Shown here: one piece after another, positions 10,948 to 22,553 of the stretch
How positions within the stretch are numbered: the first letter of the stretch is position 1
Layout of the letters: each line of letters opens with the position of its first letter
NCBI RefSeq assembly: GCF_003573695.1
Contig: NC_039363.1
Coordinates: forward strand, 129,067,302-129,131,301
Direction of reading: 5' to 3'
Length of the DNA stretch: 64,000 nt
From: Papaver somniferum
Lineage: Eukaryota; Streptophyta; Magnoliopsida; Ranunculales; Papaveraceae
Notes under the pieces: generated by a model
Told to the model about the DNA's origin: nothing
The model's input: the letters and a program-made list of their open reading frames with translations, nothing else
Databases searched by the model: none
Position numbers and translations under genes: made by a program

Positions 10948-13359
10948 TGTTAGAGCATAGCTCGGTTGAACCCACCAAGCGTTGGCATGTCAAGTTTGGT
11001 TGTCATATTTTAGTGAATCAATACGCAATTAAAGAGTCGCTTGATTATATAATAGAGACAACTTCGAATAGGTTAGGATAGAAAGATTAGGATTATGAGA
11101 CATACAAGTATTACTCGAAGACTTGAAGAATGTGAAGAAGTAACAAGCTACATCGACGACATCATCCTTCCTCTTGAGGTTAGTAATATTGTGACTTGAA
11201 CTATTTCATTCCTAACGTATCTTTCAAGTCGTGCTATATTGAAAACATAACTGCGAAGCTGTGAATGAGTATACTCTAGTAGACACAGTATTAAGGAATT
11301 AGAATACGAAGTATAACGTTATCTTTTGAACTTCGTATATAAGACATCGACATAATCGTATGAATGCTATTATGATTATGTGTATGGGTAAAGGTGAAGA
11401 TTTTATCATAGGAAACAATATTTACATTTGTTTAAAGGAATTACATTCATGAACTTGTTTTATGAATCGAAAGGGAGATCGCTAGGCTCATTGGTATTGT
11501 TATTCATTGCATATCTTTGGATTACCAATATGTGTGAGTTAGTAGAAACGATCATAACTTGTTATGTATCTTGGTAAAACTAGTCATAATGTCTGACTTG
11601 TGTATTGGTATGACTTTTATTAGTGTAACCTTTGGCGCCCCCTAAGCTAGCAGCTGACTAATCCAAGAGATTAACTATAAAATGAGGCACTAACAATCTA
11701 AAACATCTATTTAAAACACTAAAAAAGAAGTTTTAAACAAAGATTAACCTGAATCTAAACCATCTCTGAAATAAATACAAGAACTCCTCTCAAGTGATAC
11801 ATATTTAATGGTGAGTTGATTTACAAATAAATTATACAACAAAATAAACATAGCGGAAGCTAACCGACTAACGAAACCAACTCCTCAAATCTTTCATCGC
11901 CACGTGCACAACTTGATCTGTCTCTGAAAATGAAAATGGGAATTGAGTGAGCACATTATCCCGAAGGGTTCCCAGTAGAAATAATAACTAACTTTCAAGT
12001 AATCACTAGAATGATTTAAAGACGATGCAGGTTTTACTGAAAACCGATAAAACACGGAAAACAGATAGTGTATAAATAAAATAGTAAGTTATACTGAAAT
12101 ATAAAAGTCTACCAACCAATCTTTCGGCACACATTCACAACAGTAATAATAGTTAAGCGACGTAATCCTTCGGAGTAGCAAGGCATGACTGTTGTGGATT
12201 CTTCAATGATCATTAAATCCCCTTGAGGTTTCCGGCCTCGAAGTCATAAACGATATGTACCTTACCAGTACCTCATTCTACGCGCACTCTACATATCAAG
12301 TATCTAAAGAAACTAATGGTAACAACATTATATCCGATAGAAGTGCTTACACAATGGAGAGCCCGTATCCGCCCACGCATAAATCCAACCATCATATATA
12401 AGATTCTCAACATAACTCTCTTTAAACACCAAAACATAATATAATAGATTTTGAAAGTAATTTAAAAGAATAACAAACATCCATGTACGAGACATGCGTT
12501 TGCCGTACAGAAATAGGGAAAATAATATTCAGTGACACGAGTATACACCTATTAGTTTATTAGTGGCAGCAATTTTCACTCCTTTAGCGCATAAATATAT
12601 ATATAACTTTCGGGCACAGACATCACAAACCAATCAAAAGGAAATCTTCTCCCTTTCATGCTAACAATAAGTAAAGATTGTAACCACTTTTCCAGTCAAT
12701 GGAAAGAATCACTTTTTGAAAATAAGTAAATACTCCCAAAATACATATATTAGTTGTTTCTAAAGATCCAATCCCATCCCAAAATGTAAAAGAAAACTAG
12801 TTTCTATTACACACATATACACATGCATACACATATCATATACTAACAAAGATATGCATGCATTTCATAAGATATAGATTTGTAAAACAATAAGGAATAC
12901 AAGAGAGTTCGTTATCAATTCCCACCCCTTTTGACGACAAGCCTCGCATACCTTGAGATCCATAATCCAATGGTTCGTTCTTTAGATCGATCGTTGTTAA
13001 TAAAGATTAACTGTTAATCACACAAACACTCTAATGATTAGCCAAAAAGCTCATAACACAGTTTCATACAATTCTCTAGTTATAGGCTAAGTGAATTATC
13101 TAATTGTTCCAATCCATTCATAGTGTTAAACTTTTTCATCTTCTATCTTCAGCACATCTAAAGTTTACTAATTCAATTAGGTTGATTCTATGATCCATTA
13201 ACTAAGTCTTATGGCTATCTACAATTTTGCAGAAAGAACCAAATGCTAATCCAGACCCCAAGTGGTCCAATTCATCAAAATAGGAACACTAGATTTAAGC
13301 TCAGGTCCACTAATCTCGGCCCAATAACACAAGGCCTAGTCCAACTGGTCAATGTCAGG

Positions 13360-13470
13360 TCAACTGAGTCAACGAGTGAAAGTCCACTGAGTCAAGTCGG
13401 GTCAACTGAGTTAAACTGATTCAACTCAGTCAGATACACTAAGTCAGCTGAGCTGTCTGGGCTGACTAAC
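13360..13470. repeat. Cluster of GTCAACTGAGTCA-type short repeats
   Basis: About nine degenerate copies of tcaactgagtca or its variants lie within 110 bp (gtcaactgagtcaac, ccactgagtcaag, gtcaactgagttaa, tcaactcagtcag). Several are near-palindromic around TGAGTCA, an AP-1/bZIP-like core. No gene is near. Confidence 0.55.
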
Positions 13471-13479
13471 AGGTCTAAG

Positions 13480-15130
13480 TTCAAGAAGCAGATAAACATA
13501 CAATCAAAATCACAACACAGCCTTATAACAAAAATGCACTTCTAACTTCAATTACAAATCTTCAGCTTAACCAAATTACAACCCCCATTTCTTAATCTTG
13601 ATTATCAATCAATTCTATTAACATCAATCATGGTCTGCAACTGCATTTCAATTCACGACAACACAATCAACCCTACATTCATTATGAGATCTTCCCAGGT
13701 TTGCACAATCAAACAAAAGAAGCAACACCAACACCATTACCTAAGTCTTGAATCACTTCAATTACCACCAACATTCATATAATTCTAACTGCATCATTTA
13801 CAACTTCAGACACATACAAAGTAACATTCATGTCCTGCAACAACTCAACACACTCCCGATACTAACCTGTCAATCAAAACCAACACCATTCCAAAACCTT
13901 GTACTTCACTACAACCTTATTAAACCAACCACCACTATGTACTTCATTCATATACACAACTTCCACTAACTGTTAGTAATACAATTCACCACTATCTCAA
14001 CCCCTATACCAGAGTATACCATCAGGTCCATCTTCATGACTCAACATCCTCAGCTTGCATTTAAGAACATTTACAACTCGTTTAGACCACCAACCACCAG
14101 TTCAACATCCTCCTAAGCAAGTTCTGTAACAACAATCTTCAGAACTGCCAGTCCTTTACTCAATTCATCTCTCACATGAAACTTAAACCAAACACAACTC
14201 TATACTAGAATCACATCTCCATAATAAACTCAACTCAACCACAGTTCATTCACAAACACATAAAATCATTCATCTAATTCTGTTATAACTATGTTTCCTC
14301 CACATTAACTACAACCAAAGCCAGCTCTAATACTCCTCACTTAAGTTGCACTCTATATATAAATTCTAATCACCATTTTCAACAGTTGCAACTAATTAAT
14401 AACTGTTTTCTTCTCAAATTGCAACAACCACAATCACCTCTTAACCCATTTAAGTCTTCAACATTATCCTGGTAACATCTTCTTCATAATCAATTCAACT
14501 AAACTCAGCTTCTCTAACTTCTGCCATTGAAGTTCAACTCAACAGTCAAACACCACCACTTCTCTTTCTCAGCAAACACAATCACCTGCAATATCATCTC
14601 CACATCCACCAGCACCAATAGACTATTTCTAATTCCATCTGTACAACTACAATTCACCAATTACAATTATCTTCACCACCACCTGTAATATCACTTCACC
14701 CAATTTCAGAACCCCATAGAAAACTCTAAATCAACAACCCCAAATCAGTCACCAACCCTAGACTTAACTACCTCTAATCTTCCGCGAATCACCACAAATT
14801 AATTCATCTCCTTCAAATGAGATTCTACATCAACAACTCAATTCTATAAACTCTGATATCTAATTCGATTAACAGAGAAACTACAATTAAACCCTATGGA
14901 ACCATCTATACTTCAATCAAACACAAACCCACCTAATAATTTATCAAAACATCTCAAATTCAAAGAATAAGTTCAATCAATTCGAAACCCTAAATTACCT
15001 TTCTTTTGAATCTTCGTCGGAACAACTTCAAACTTTAATTAAACACCAACCCTCATAATCTTCATTTGTAAACAGTCCATTTGACCCCTCGATTCACCTA
15101 AGAACTCGAAACAAACCCAAAACCCTAATT
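13480..15130. other. Strand-asymmetric, G-poor stretch inside solo LTR
   Basis: About 1.6 kb of plus-strand sequence is dominated by A, C and T, with very few G. ORFs here (for example 13748-13969) are full of His, Asn, Thr and Pro as expected from composition. I see no gene. Confidence 0.5.
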
Positions 15131-15749
15131 TCAACTACAACAGCATCAGCTTCTTCTTCTCTCGAGTTCAATCAACTTCAGTTATAACTTCATCTTCTTC
15201 GATTCATTACACTACCTAACTTTCCATGAAAATCTCACACAAAATAACTCAGTTCTTCTGAACTGAGATCGACGTAGAAAAAGAGAAGAAACAGAGAAGA
15301 AGAAGAAAGAAGAAGAAAAGAGAAGAATGAGTTCCTCTCGACACGTTTTGGTGATAAAGCCAAATAGAAATATGAAGGCACCCACGAAAAGGATAAGGGC
15401 ATCCCAGGTCGGTTTGTCAGCAAAAGACTATTTTTCCCTTCGTACAAATCTGATGTTTTCTTCTTCGTCCGGTATCGAATTACACGTTCGAGTAGTCTAT
15501 TTCGCCTAACTTTTCGAGACCTATCTAACGATACTAGTTTCGTATCTAAATTATTGTTAGATTGATTTCTATTAATTAAAATGGGAATTTTGATAAAGTG
15601 ACCCATTTTTGAATTAGGGTAAATAAAGTATTCCCGTTTTTTTGCACTTTTCTAAAGTGCCCCGTTTTTTCAAATAACGCTTTTCCATCCAGTTGAATGC
15701 AAGGTGGTCGTTATCTCACCTATTAAAAAGTCATATTTATCCTTGAACT

Positions 15750-15875
15750 ATGACCTGAACCCTGAACCTCTAACCCCGAACCATGAACCCTGAACCCTAA
15801 ACCCCTAACCCTAAACCCTGAACCTTGAACTATGAACCCTAAAACCCTAACCTGAACCCTGAATCCATGAACCGA
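15750..15875. repeat. Degenerate telomere-like repeats
   Basis: A run of ccctaaa, ccctgaa and related 6-8 bp words (for example aaccctaaacccctaaccct) resembles the complement of the plant telomere repeat TTTAGGG. It lies inside the Mutator-like MITE, so it is interstitial and not a chromosome end. Confidence 0.8.
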
Positions 15876-15900
15876 GCTCGACTAACCTGAAAAAATGAAA

Positions 15901-16165
15901 TACTCCCTCCGTTTCATTTTAGATGATATTCTTAGAGTTTTTACGCATATTAAGAAAATGAGAGAGATATGAAGATTTTCATGTATACCCATAAAAAAAG
16001 TCTTCAAACATTAATTTTTATTAGTGTATTTAAAAATAAACTTATAGTTCCAAAAAAAAAGTAATTGTGTTATTGATAGTTTTGTGGAAATATATGAAAA
16101 CTCTCAAGTATTATGGAACAAAAAAACAACCCTAAACCATCATCTAAAATGGAACGGAGGGAGTA
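15901..16165. mobile_element. Stowaway-like MITE
   Basis: The ends are tactccctccgtttcatttt and its inverted partner (aaaatggaacggagggagta), with TA at each outer edge. The length of 265 bp and the CTCCCTCCGT terminus are typical of Stowaway (Tc1/mariner) MITEs. It has no coding capacity. Confidence 0.88.
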
Positions 16166-16433
16166 GAAGATAAACGTGACAAGTAAAGGGTAAATAAGTA
16201 AAAAATTAGATGGAAAACTAAATTAGATGGAAAACTTAACAGTGGGGGCAGTTTTGAAAAGTTGAAAAAAATGGGGACAACTTATTAAACCGGAAATTGA
16301 GAGTGGGGCAGTTTATCAAAATTCCCAATTAAAATCTATGTTAGCTAATCGAGTCATTAGCGGTTAATTCGTCTCTTGATCATCGCTAGACCAGTCAAAT
16401 AGCGTTGACGAGCTTGAGGGTCCTTACATAACC

Positions 16434-16730
16434 GATACTTAGTAATCACCTAAGATGGTATGATCGATATTTGTAATTGGTGTAACCGATATTGGTAATT
16501 GGTATGACCAATCACAAAAGAGTTGTGTAATCGATCCTTATAATTGGCGCAACCGGTCCTGGTAATTGGTGTAACCGATCCTAGTGACTAGTGTAACCGA
16601 TCACAAGTAATACCATGAGAATATGGTAACTGGTCCTGGTAATTGACGTAGCCGATCCTGGTAACTGATGTGACCGGTCCCAGTAACCATATTAAGGTAG
16701 AACCGATCCTTGTGTTTGGTAGAACCGTAA
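16434..16730 (+). repeat. Tandem repeats (ggtaattggtgtaaccgatcc) in the solo LTR
   Basis: About ten imperfect units of 21-30 bp with the core ggtaattggtgtaaccgatc. Related words also precede the insertion at 11600-11630 (gtattggtatgac, tagtgtaacc), so the gypsy solo LTR landed inside this array. Confidence 0.7.
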
Positions 16731-17208
16731 ATCCATGATTAGTGTATTGATATTTGATCAATCACATAGTTGTTCTTGGAATACAGATGAGGCAATTTTA
16801 AACTTGTTTGGAAGTGTGGTATAATCAGTTCCAAGATTGTAAATATGAAAAAGGATTTACCAACAAAAAGATGTCGACATACTTTGAACATGTTCAGTAA
16901 CTCTTATCTTTTATTGTTCAAAGATATTCCTTAATAACTCAAGGAGATCCCAGACCGAAATAAATTAAGAATCTTTTTAATTAAGGTTATTAGTTTTATA
17001 TTCTTTTAATTACCAGCAATTAAATGCATATCTCTGGAAAATAAAATTGGTAACATGCATTTACTAATTGGAGATTTTCTAGTGATATTTCGGTAATATT
17101 GGACAGAGCATTTCTAGGAATTATGAAAACCGAATTTGGAAATATATTGCATATCTTGAGAATATTTTTGGTTTTGGAAATTCTTTAGTGTCCAAACATC
17201 CTTGGTCT

Positions 17209-17220
17209 ATAAATACCCAA
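17209..17220 (+). promoter_or_regulatory. Possible LTR promoter TATA box
   Basis: ctataaataccc on the plus strand lies in the middle of the copia-type solo LTR, where an LTR core promoter is expected. Confidence 0.45.
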
Positions 17221-18225
17221 GTTTGCATTTTGAGCAAACTATCCTAGGAGCCAGCAAAACTACGTTGTTGTGTTACTGGTGGAGCCGTCTATTCGGAGAG
17301 AAAAGTACCTTAATTAGGCGAAATATCTTACGACCCCTCGTTTAAAGACTTCCGTGGGATCAAGAAGCTCTACCAGTACCGTTGGTGGGAAACTAGATAA
17401 TTGCAGTACTATTAGTTTTCGATTTGATTTGATTGACTAACAGTTGTTGTTCGATCGCACCTAGTTTGTTTATTCTTGAGAATATTCTTTTCTGATATAA
17501 GATTCACTCAAACTAGATCGAAGTGTCGACGGGATCTTTAGAACTGTTTGTAGATCTAAAGACATCTCGTGATAATCTATTGTTAACAGACTCCGTTCTA
17601 CGCGTGATTGATCACAAGAGATTCAAGTTTTGGTGTGCAGGTGTTTATTGAAGAGTAAAGAAGAGTTGAAGACAAATAAGATTTCTTATTGGTTTTATAT
17701 CTTTGGTGTACTCAAAACTTGATCGGCTGGGATCTAACTATAATCAGTTTATCCTTGATAGATTTAATTGATTAGTTGCACAGATGGACATCATTATATA
17801 GTAACTTGGTAGATTCTATATTTGATTGCAAAATCTAAACTCTGCTACTTTAGTAGTTGTTGGATAGATATATCTAAACCCGACAAAGGAGTTTATTGGA
17901 TTAAACAGAAAAGCCTTTGTCTAACTCATATCACTGAGATTGAATAGAGTTGTTACTGAACAGATTTGTTGTTCCTTTACTGTTTGGAATAAGAACCAAA
18001 GGAATTGTTCCAGTGCATGCACTTATCGAATGTCGGAAGCGCAGGTATACTGAAGAAACTAGGTGAACTATAGGTTTAGTTGCTTGGTCAACTATACGAA
18101 GTTGGTTTGATTTTGTATAGCGGCTTAATGCTCAGAGTATTGAATTCTGGACTAGGCCCCGGGGTTCTTCTGTATTTGCGGTTTCCTCGTTAACAAAATC
18201 TTGTTGTGTCATTTTCTTTTGTTTT

Positions 18226-18392
18226 CCGCAATTATAATTGTTGCTATTATAATTTAAAGTAAATTACACAAACGTTAACTCAGTATAATTGTTGCTATTA
18301 CTTGATAGTGATCCTATAGAGTTTGGTTAATTCCGCAATTATAATTGTTGCTATTACTTGATAGTGATCCTATAGAGTTTGGTTAAGTCCGA
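18226..18392 (+). repeat. Short tandem duplication near LTR end
   Basis: The words aattataattgttgctatta and cttgatagtgatcctataga occur two to three times in direct order, giving an approximately 60-bp duplicated unit. Confidence 0.65.
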
Positions 18393-18583
18393 ACCTATTA
18401 TCAAGTAATCACTCTTTGATTGTTGTATTGTATTGTTCTCGTACCCATATGCGATCACACAAAGTGTGAATACCGATTCGTTGTATTTCTTCGACTCAGT
18501 CCATAGAAAATCACTTTCGGTAAGAGGACTTATAGGTGGAAAAGTTTAATATTGTGGTATATTTGGATACCCTCGTCTTTTCA

Positions 18584-18956
18584 GATTAACCACAAGAAAA
18601 CCATAATGATTAATTTAATCAGAAATACTCATCATAAGAAAACTTACGGAGCCATACAGTACTTTCACATAGAAGTGGATCAGGGAAAGATCAATACTGC
18701 GGAACATTCAAAAGTTCATTCTATCTTTAATCAATATTTGCATAAAGACATTATAGACTTAACTTTTGACATATATAGCTCAACTTATAAAGGATTTAAC
18801 ACATTTAGAAATTTAATTGAAAGATAAAATCATTCAAGGCTAAAATACCATTAAAGTTATTAAATCCATTAAAAGATAACAATAAGTTCGACATAAGAAG
18901 TTCAACAGAAATACCATAAGAAGAGTTATAACAAACCAAAAAAAAATGAACATCAT
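18584..18956 (-). other. Internal sequence of copia element 1, non-coding
   Basis: This continues the element 1 interior after the solo LTR and resembles the A-rich interior of copia element 2 near 30420-30640 (attaatttaatca motifs). The small plus-strand frame at 18552-18827 is antisense to the element and not supported. Confidence 0.5.
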
Positions 18957-19909
18957 TTAACCCAAACTCTCATAAAAGTCCCTAGCAATTGCATCAAAAT
19001 TCTCAATCAGTTCTGGATAAGCTTCCGAAGCATATTCCACTTTCTCCTGCAAACATTCAACTTGTTGCCGAAGATGGATGATCTCAGGATTATGAGATGC
19101 TGGAGTTCTGCACATCTCTTTGATGCTTTTCATGGACAAGAATTTTGGTCCTCCAAGACTGGTTCCATCAGAAATGATGCCATAATGACTGCAAATCCTT
19201 GAAATGAGACAAGGAAAGCCAGGAGTCTTCTTTGAAGTCCGTTTTACATTTATCATCTGGCAAATAACAAGGCTACAAAAATCAATCCTCCTCCCTTAAA
19301 CAATGTAGTAGACCAACTCAGTGAGAGGTCTGGTCTAAAACTGTTTGTCAATTGTGCTGGTCATCAAGTTTGCCACCATTAGTTTCCCAACAACCTTGAG
19401 GAACAACTCAGCATCATGAACATCAATTTTACTATCCTTCTAGGATACATCCTTTGCAAGAAGAAATTTTGAGAGCTCATTTAGAGAAGGTCTCAAATGC
19501 TCAGGTTGCGGTAATTGGAAATCACCAACCCGGGACAAGTTCAAGAGTTCAACAATCATTTGATGATTTACAAAAAAAACTTTATTTCGAACAATGGTCT
19601 TGAAAGTGCAGTTGACTATGTCAGGTTCATGCAGGTTTGCATATCATTGAGCTGTCATTTCTATATGCGCTTCTCCCATGAGACGAAGAATTATACCCCA
19701 TTCATGATTCTTAAAGAAACCAGGAATATGTTCTACACTAAGTTCTGAGGAATCATAAATCCTTTCCATAATAGGCTTTTTTGTACTATATTCCCCATAA
19801 TAATTTCGAGCCTCCCTATCAACGAACCTAGTTTGCATGCTTGGATCAAAAAAGGTATCTTCACTATTTTGAGCACCTGAACTCTCACCACGACTTGGTT
19901 TCTTCTTAG
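18957..19909 (-). pseudogene. Putative plant transposon protein (Transposase_32-like), broken
   Basis: The minus-strand frames at 19909-19644 and 19256-18957, with the stretch between, read as one protein. Cues for the plant-only 'putative plant transposon protein' domain are FVDREARNYYGEY, GEAHIEM followed by FANLHEPDI-like sequence, and QMINVKRTSKKTPGFPCLIS. A C-terminal coiled coil (IIHLRQQVECLQEKVEYASE) follows. In-frame stops lie near 19643, 19450, 19350 and 19300, and the probable start ATGGCATCTAAG reads ATA at about 19907. It is cargo of the copia element in element-sense orientation. The domain is common in plant TEs but its activity is unknown to me. Confidence 0.65.
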
Positions 19910-20786
19910 ATGCTATTGAAAATTGAAGAAAACTTAAATAGATGATGAAGAACTTACCGGGTACTCGAACTTCCGTTAATGGTGAAGCTCCGAAACTGAA
20001 GGGAAAAGAGACAGAGAAAAAGCCGTTGATTAGTTTCTTGTTGTGAATCCAATGGTACCAAGAACACTCAAAACGATTTAGAAATGAGTTTTTGGAGATT
20101 ACGAGTTTGCGAACTCTTGGGTTTTTCTTTTTCGTTCTTGAACTGTTAAGAAGAAAAGGTGAAAAGAACGAGAAGATTTCTTTCTCTTTTTATATGTAGG
20201 TGGGATGGAATATGAACCGACTATGTATGTTTGGGAACACGGTTCTAACACACAATGGTTACAAGTTCAACGTACATGAACCGCACAAATGCAAACAAAG
20301 GCTTGTTTGTTTTATACTACACTATGTTTTGATAAGCAAAGACATTTAGCACAAACAAAATATCATGTGGATATTTGTAGCTTAAAATAAATTTATGCTT
20401 ATGTAGAATCAAAATATATATGAGAAAATTGGAGAAACATATCAACAAAAATTTCCCTTGAGCAAATTTTTTTGTATGGTCAAGAAGACACAGTACAAAG
20501 TAGCCTTGCACACCATGACACCAATAAAGAGTTTCTTTCCAACTAATTTTGCATTCAACAAAATTGAAAGACATAAAAGAATTTTTTTTTAGAATTTTCA
20601 TAAAATTCTTCCAAGGAACAAACATAGATTGGTGTCCTGATGTCTTATTCTAAAACTTATTAAAAACAGTGTCTGCAGATAATGTTTAGTACTGCATAGG
20701 GAAACTCTTTTAGTGTAAAGATACACCCTAACTTTTTCACAAACGAAGTCAATACAATTATATTGACAAGGTGTATCAGAATTTGA
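19910..20786 (-). other. Upstream region of the cargo pseudogene, no gene seen
   Basis: On the minus strand there is a TATA-like catataaaaa at about 20187-20196 and a gtaagt splice-donor-like site at about 19958, so the cargo may once have had its own promoter. The 102-residue frame at 20317-20625 is AT-rich and has no recognisable features. Confidence 0.4.
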
Positions 20787-21172
20787 TCAATGGAATGAGT
20801 CATGCTTTGAGATGATCTTGCCCGATAGATGAGTTTTAGACTCCTCTTGTAATTTAGTCAGTTTGTTACAACCGTTTGGATTAATGAGAATAGGAACATA
20901 GTACTCACTAATTAGAGAATCAATATCAATCTCAACATGAATATTATTCATCATAACTTGATTTAGTTTATCAAGAGAATCTTGTTCTTTCTGGAGATAT
21001 AACTCAACATCAAGAGATAAACTATCAAGTTGCTTTTCATATCCTGAAAATATTTTAAGCGATTTTGAACCTGGAACAGGTTGAGAGAGAATATCTTCTA
21101 CATATTTTGTCAAATCAGTCATAAAATAAAATTCTGAATCCCCCGGATCTGGTGGTACGTTTATAGAGATAA
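20787..21172 (-). pseudogene. N-terminal coiled-coil ORF of copia element 1
   Basis: Directly after the 5' LTR the frame reads VISINVPPDPGDSEFYF and then MTDLTKYVEDILSQ. The first part (VISINVPP) equals the start of gag in copia element 2 (MDRGVISINVPP), but the rest differs and has helical heptads (KLNQVMMNNIHVEIDID). The gag start ATGGAC is ACGGAC here. So the leader codons are shared, gag is missing, and an unrelated frame is fused on. No function is assigned. Confidence 0.5.
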
Positions 21173-21236
21173 CACTTTAGTCCGTATAGTCAGATTGCTA
21201 CAAACACAGAATTATGAGGTCTTAGTGTGTTTGCCT

Positions 21237-21248
21237 GCTCTGATACCA
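21237..21248 (-). other. Primer-binding site, copia element 1
   Basis: TGGTATCAGAGC on the minus strand, two bases after the LTR end. This matches the 3' end of plant initiator tRNA-Met. Confidence 0.9.
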
Positions 21249-21250
21249 AT

Positions 21251-22553
21251 TGAAAAAGAGGGGGTATAACAACCACACCCAATATTTATTTCGAAAATTT
21301 GTATGGACTAAATCCAATATAATTCCAAGAGAATCAACTAGACAGTCAGACTCAATCAAGGAAAGTTATCCAAGAGTTATATCACATTCTCAAATCAATC
21401 AGCAAATCAACTAGATAAAATCCGTGAACTGATTGGTATGAGAATAACTTGGACGTACCAAAGACCAATGCCCAAGTGTTAATCAATTTATATCAACAAC
21501 TAAAGGTTGGATTTACCAATTTATTGAACTACGCACAACCTGTGATATTTCAATTATATAAACAAATATAATGCGGAAAAAAATAACACAGCACCAGAAG
21601 TTTTGTTAACGAGGAAACTGCAAATGCGGAAAACCCCGGGGACCTAGTCTAGATTTTAACACCACACTGTATTAAGAAGCTACAGACACTAGCATACTAC
21701 AAGTTAACTTCGGACAGGAATGTAGTTGAGCCCTAACCAAGTCTCACACCGGTTAAGGTACAGTCGCGTTCCTTACGCCTCTGAATCCCAGAAGGGCTCT
21801 ACGCACTTGATTCCCTTAGTTTTTCTCACCCACAACTAAGAGTTACTACGACCAAAAGTCGAAGACTTATAAACAAATCTGTCTCCCACAGAAAAGTCTA
21901 TTCTGATAGATAAATCTGTCTCCCACATAAGTACCTATGAAGTTTTGTTCATTCTTTTGATAAATCAAGGTGAACATGAACCAATTAATAATCCTATCTT
22001 ATATTCCCGAAGAAGCACCTAGAAATATCAATCACCTCACAATAACTTAACTATATGGTAATAGAAGAAGTTATTGTGGAATCACAAAGAATAAGATGAA
22101 GAGCTTTGTGATTACTTTTTATATCTTACATATCAGAGATAAATATCGAGCAAATCTTAGAGAAGATAGTACTCAATACGATAGAACAAGTGAGATCAGA
22201 ACACGCAACTACAGATAAAATAGTTGGGTCTGGCTTCACGAACCCCAAATGAAGTCTTCAAGTCGTTAACCTATAATGGTTTTGGAAAAACAAAGGTTAA
22301 AAGAGAATCGACTCTAGTCGCAACTAGGACACGGGAAAGTATCGGGATTAGGTTTTCGAGTTGCTAGAGTTCTCCCTTATATAGTCTTTCAAATCAGGGT
22401 TTGCTTACAATCAAAGCTAAGATAGCTTAGAAACAAAGCTTTCAATATTCACCGTTAGATGAAAACCTGATTTAAGATTCAAGCTAAGTTTGCTTAAATC
22501 AAAGCAATATCTCTCCACCGCTATGGTCTTAGATTGTTACACACAAATCAAAT
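21251..22553 (-). repeat. 5' LTR of copia element 1, first segment
   Basis: The plus-strand start is tgaaaaagaggg next to the primer site. The LTR is cut at caaat (22549-22553), the target duplication of the gypsy element, and resumes at 39495. A TATA box is at 22377-22384. Confidence 0.88.

Larger units (their letters stand above)
15583..16326. mobile_element. Mutator-like MITE with long terminal inverted repeats
   Basis: The ends are inverted copies: gggaattttgataaagtg at the left and its near complement cagtttatcaaaattccc at the right. The similarity continues, imperfectly, for about 100 bp inward. It is flanked by a perfect 9-bp duplication aattaaaat (15574-15582 and 16327-16335), which fits the Mutator superfamily. 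At 744 bp, including a nested Stowaway MITE of 265 bp, it has no transposase. Confidence 0.85.
11631..16428 (-). mobile_element. Large Ty3/gypsy-type solo LTR (minus strand)
   Basis: Read on the minus strand it starts TGTAAGGACCC at 16428, a typical start of long gypsy LTRs, and is flanked by the perfect duplication taacc (11626-11630 and 16429-16433). The other end reads ggcgccaaa on the minus strand where CA would be expected, so the terminal dinucleotide has mutated or the end is slightly misplaced. Apart from the nested Mutator-like MITE about 4.05 kb remain. No gag or pol is visible, so I read it as a solo LTR. It contains the block gagtgagcacattatcccga near 11945. Confidence 0.6.
10948..18583 (+). 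mobile_element. Copia-type solo LTR (plus strand), interrupted
   Basis: It starts TGTTAGAGCATAG and ends GTCTTTTCA, with a perfect 5-bp target duplication gatta (10943-10947 and 18584-18588) in copia element 1. After removing the insertion at 11631-16433 about 2.8 kb remain, with no internal region, primer site or second LTR. It is therefore a solo LTR left by LTR-LTR recombination. Its 3' part shares the conserved block around ggtttcctcgtta (18175-18205) with the other copia LTRs. A TATA-like box, ctataaataccc, is at about 17209-17220. Confidence 0.8.

Noticed and set aside
15235..15606. Minus-strand frame of 123 residues
   Set aside because: It lies across solo LTR sequence and the MITE boundary, with low-complexity Ser/Phe/Leu content and no domain.
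15750..15875. A true telomere end
   Set aside because: The repeats are degenerate, short, and enclosed by a MITE with a target duplication.
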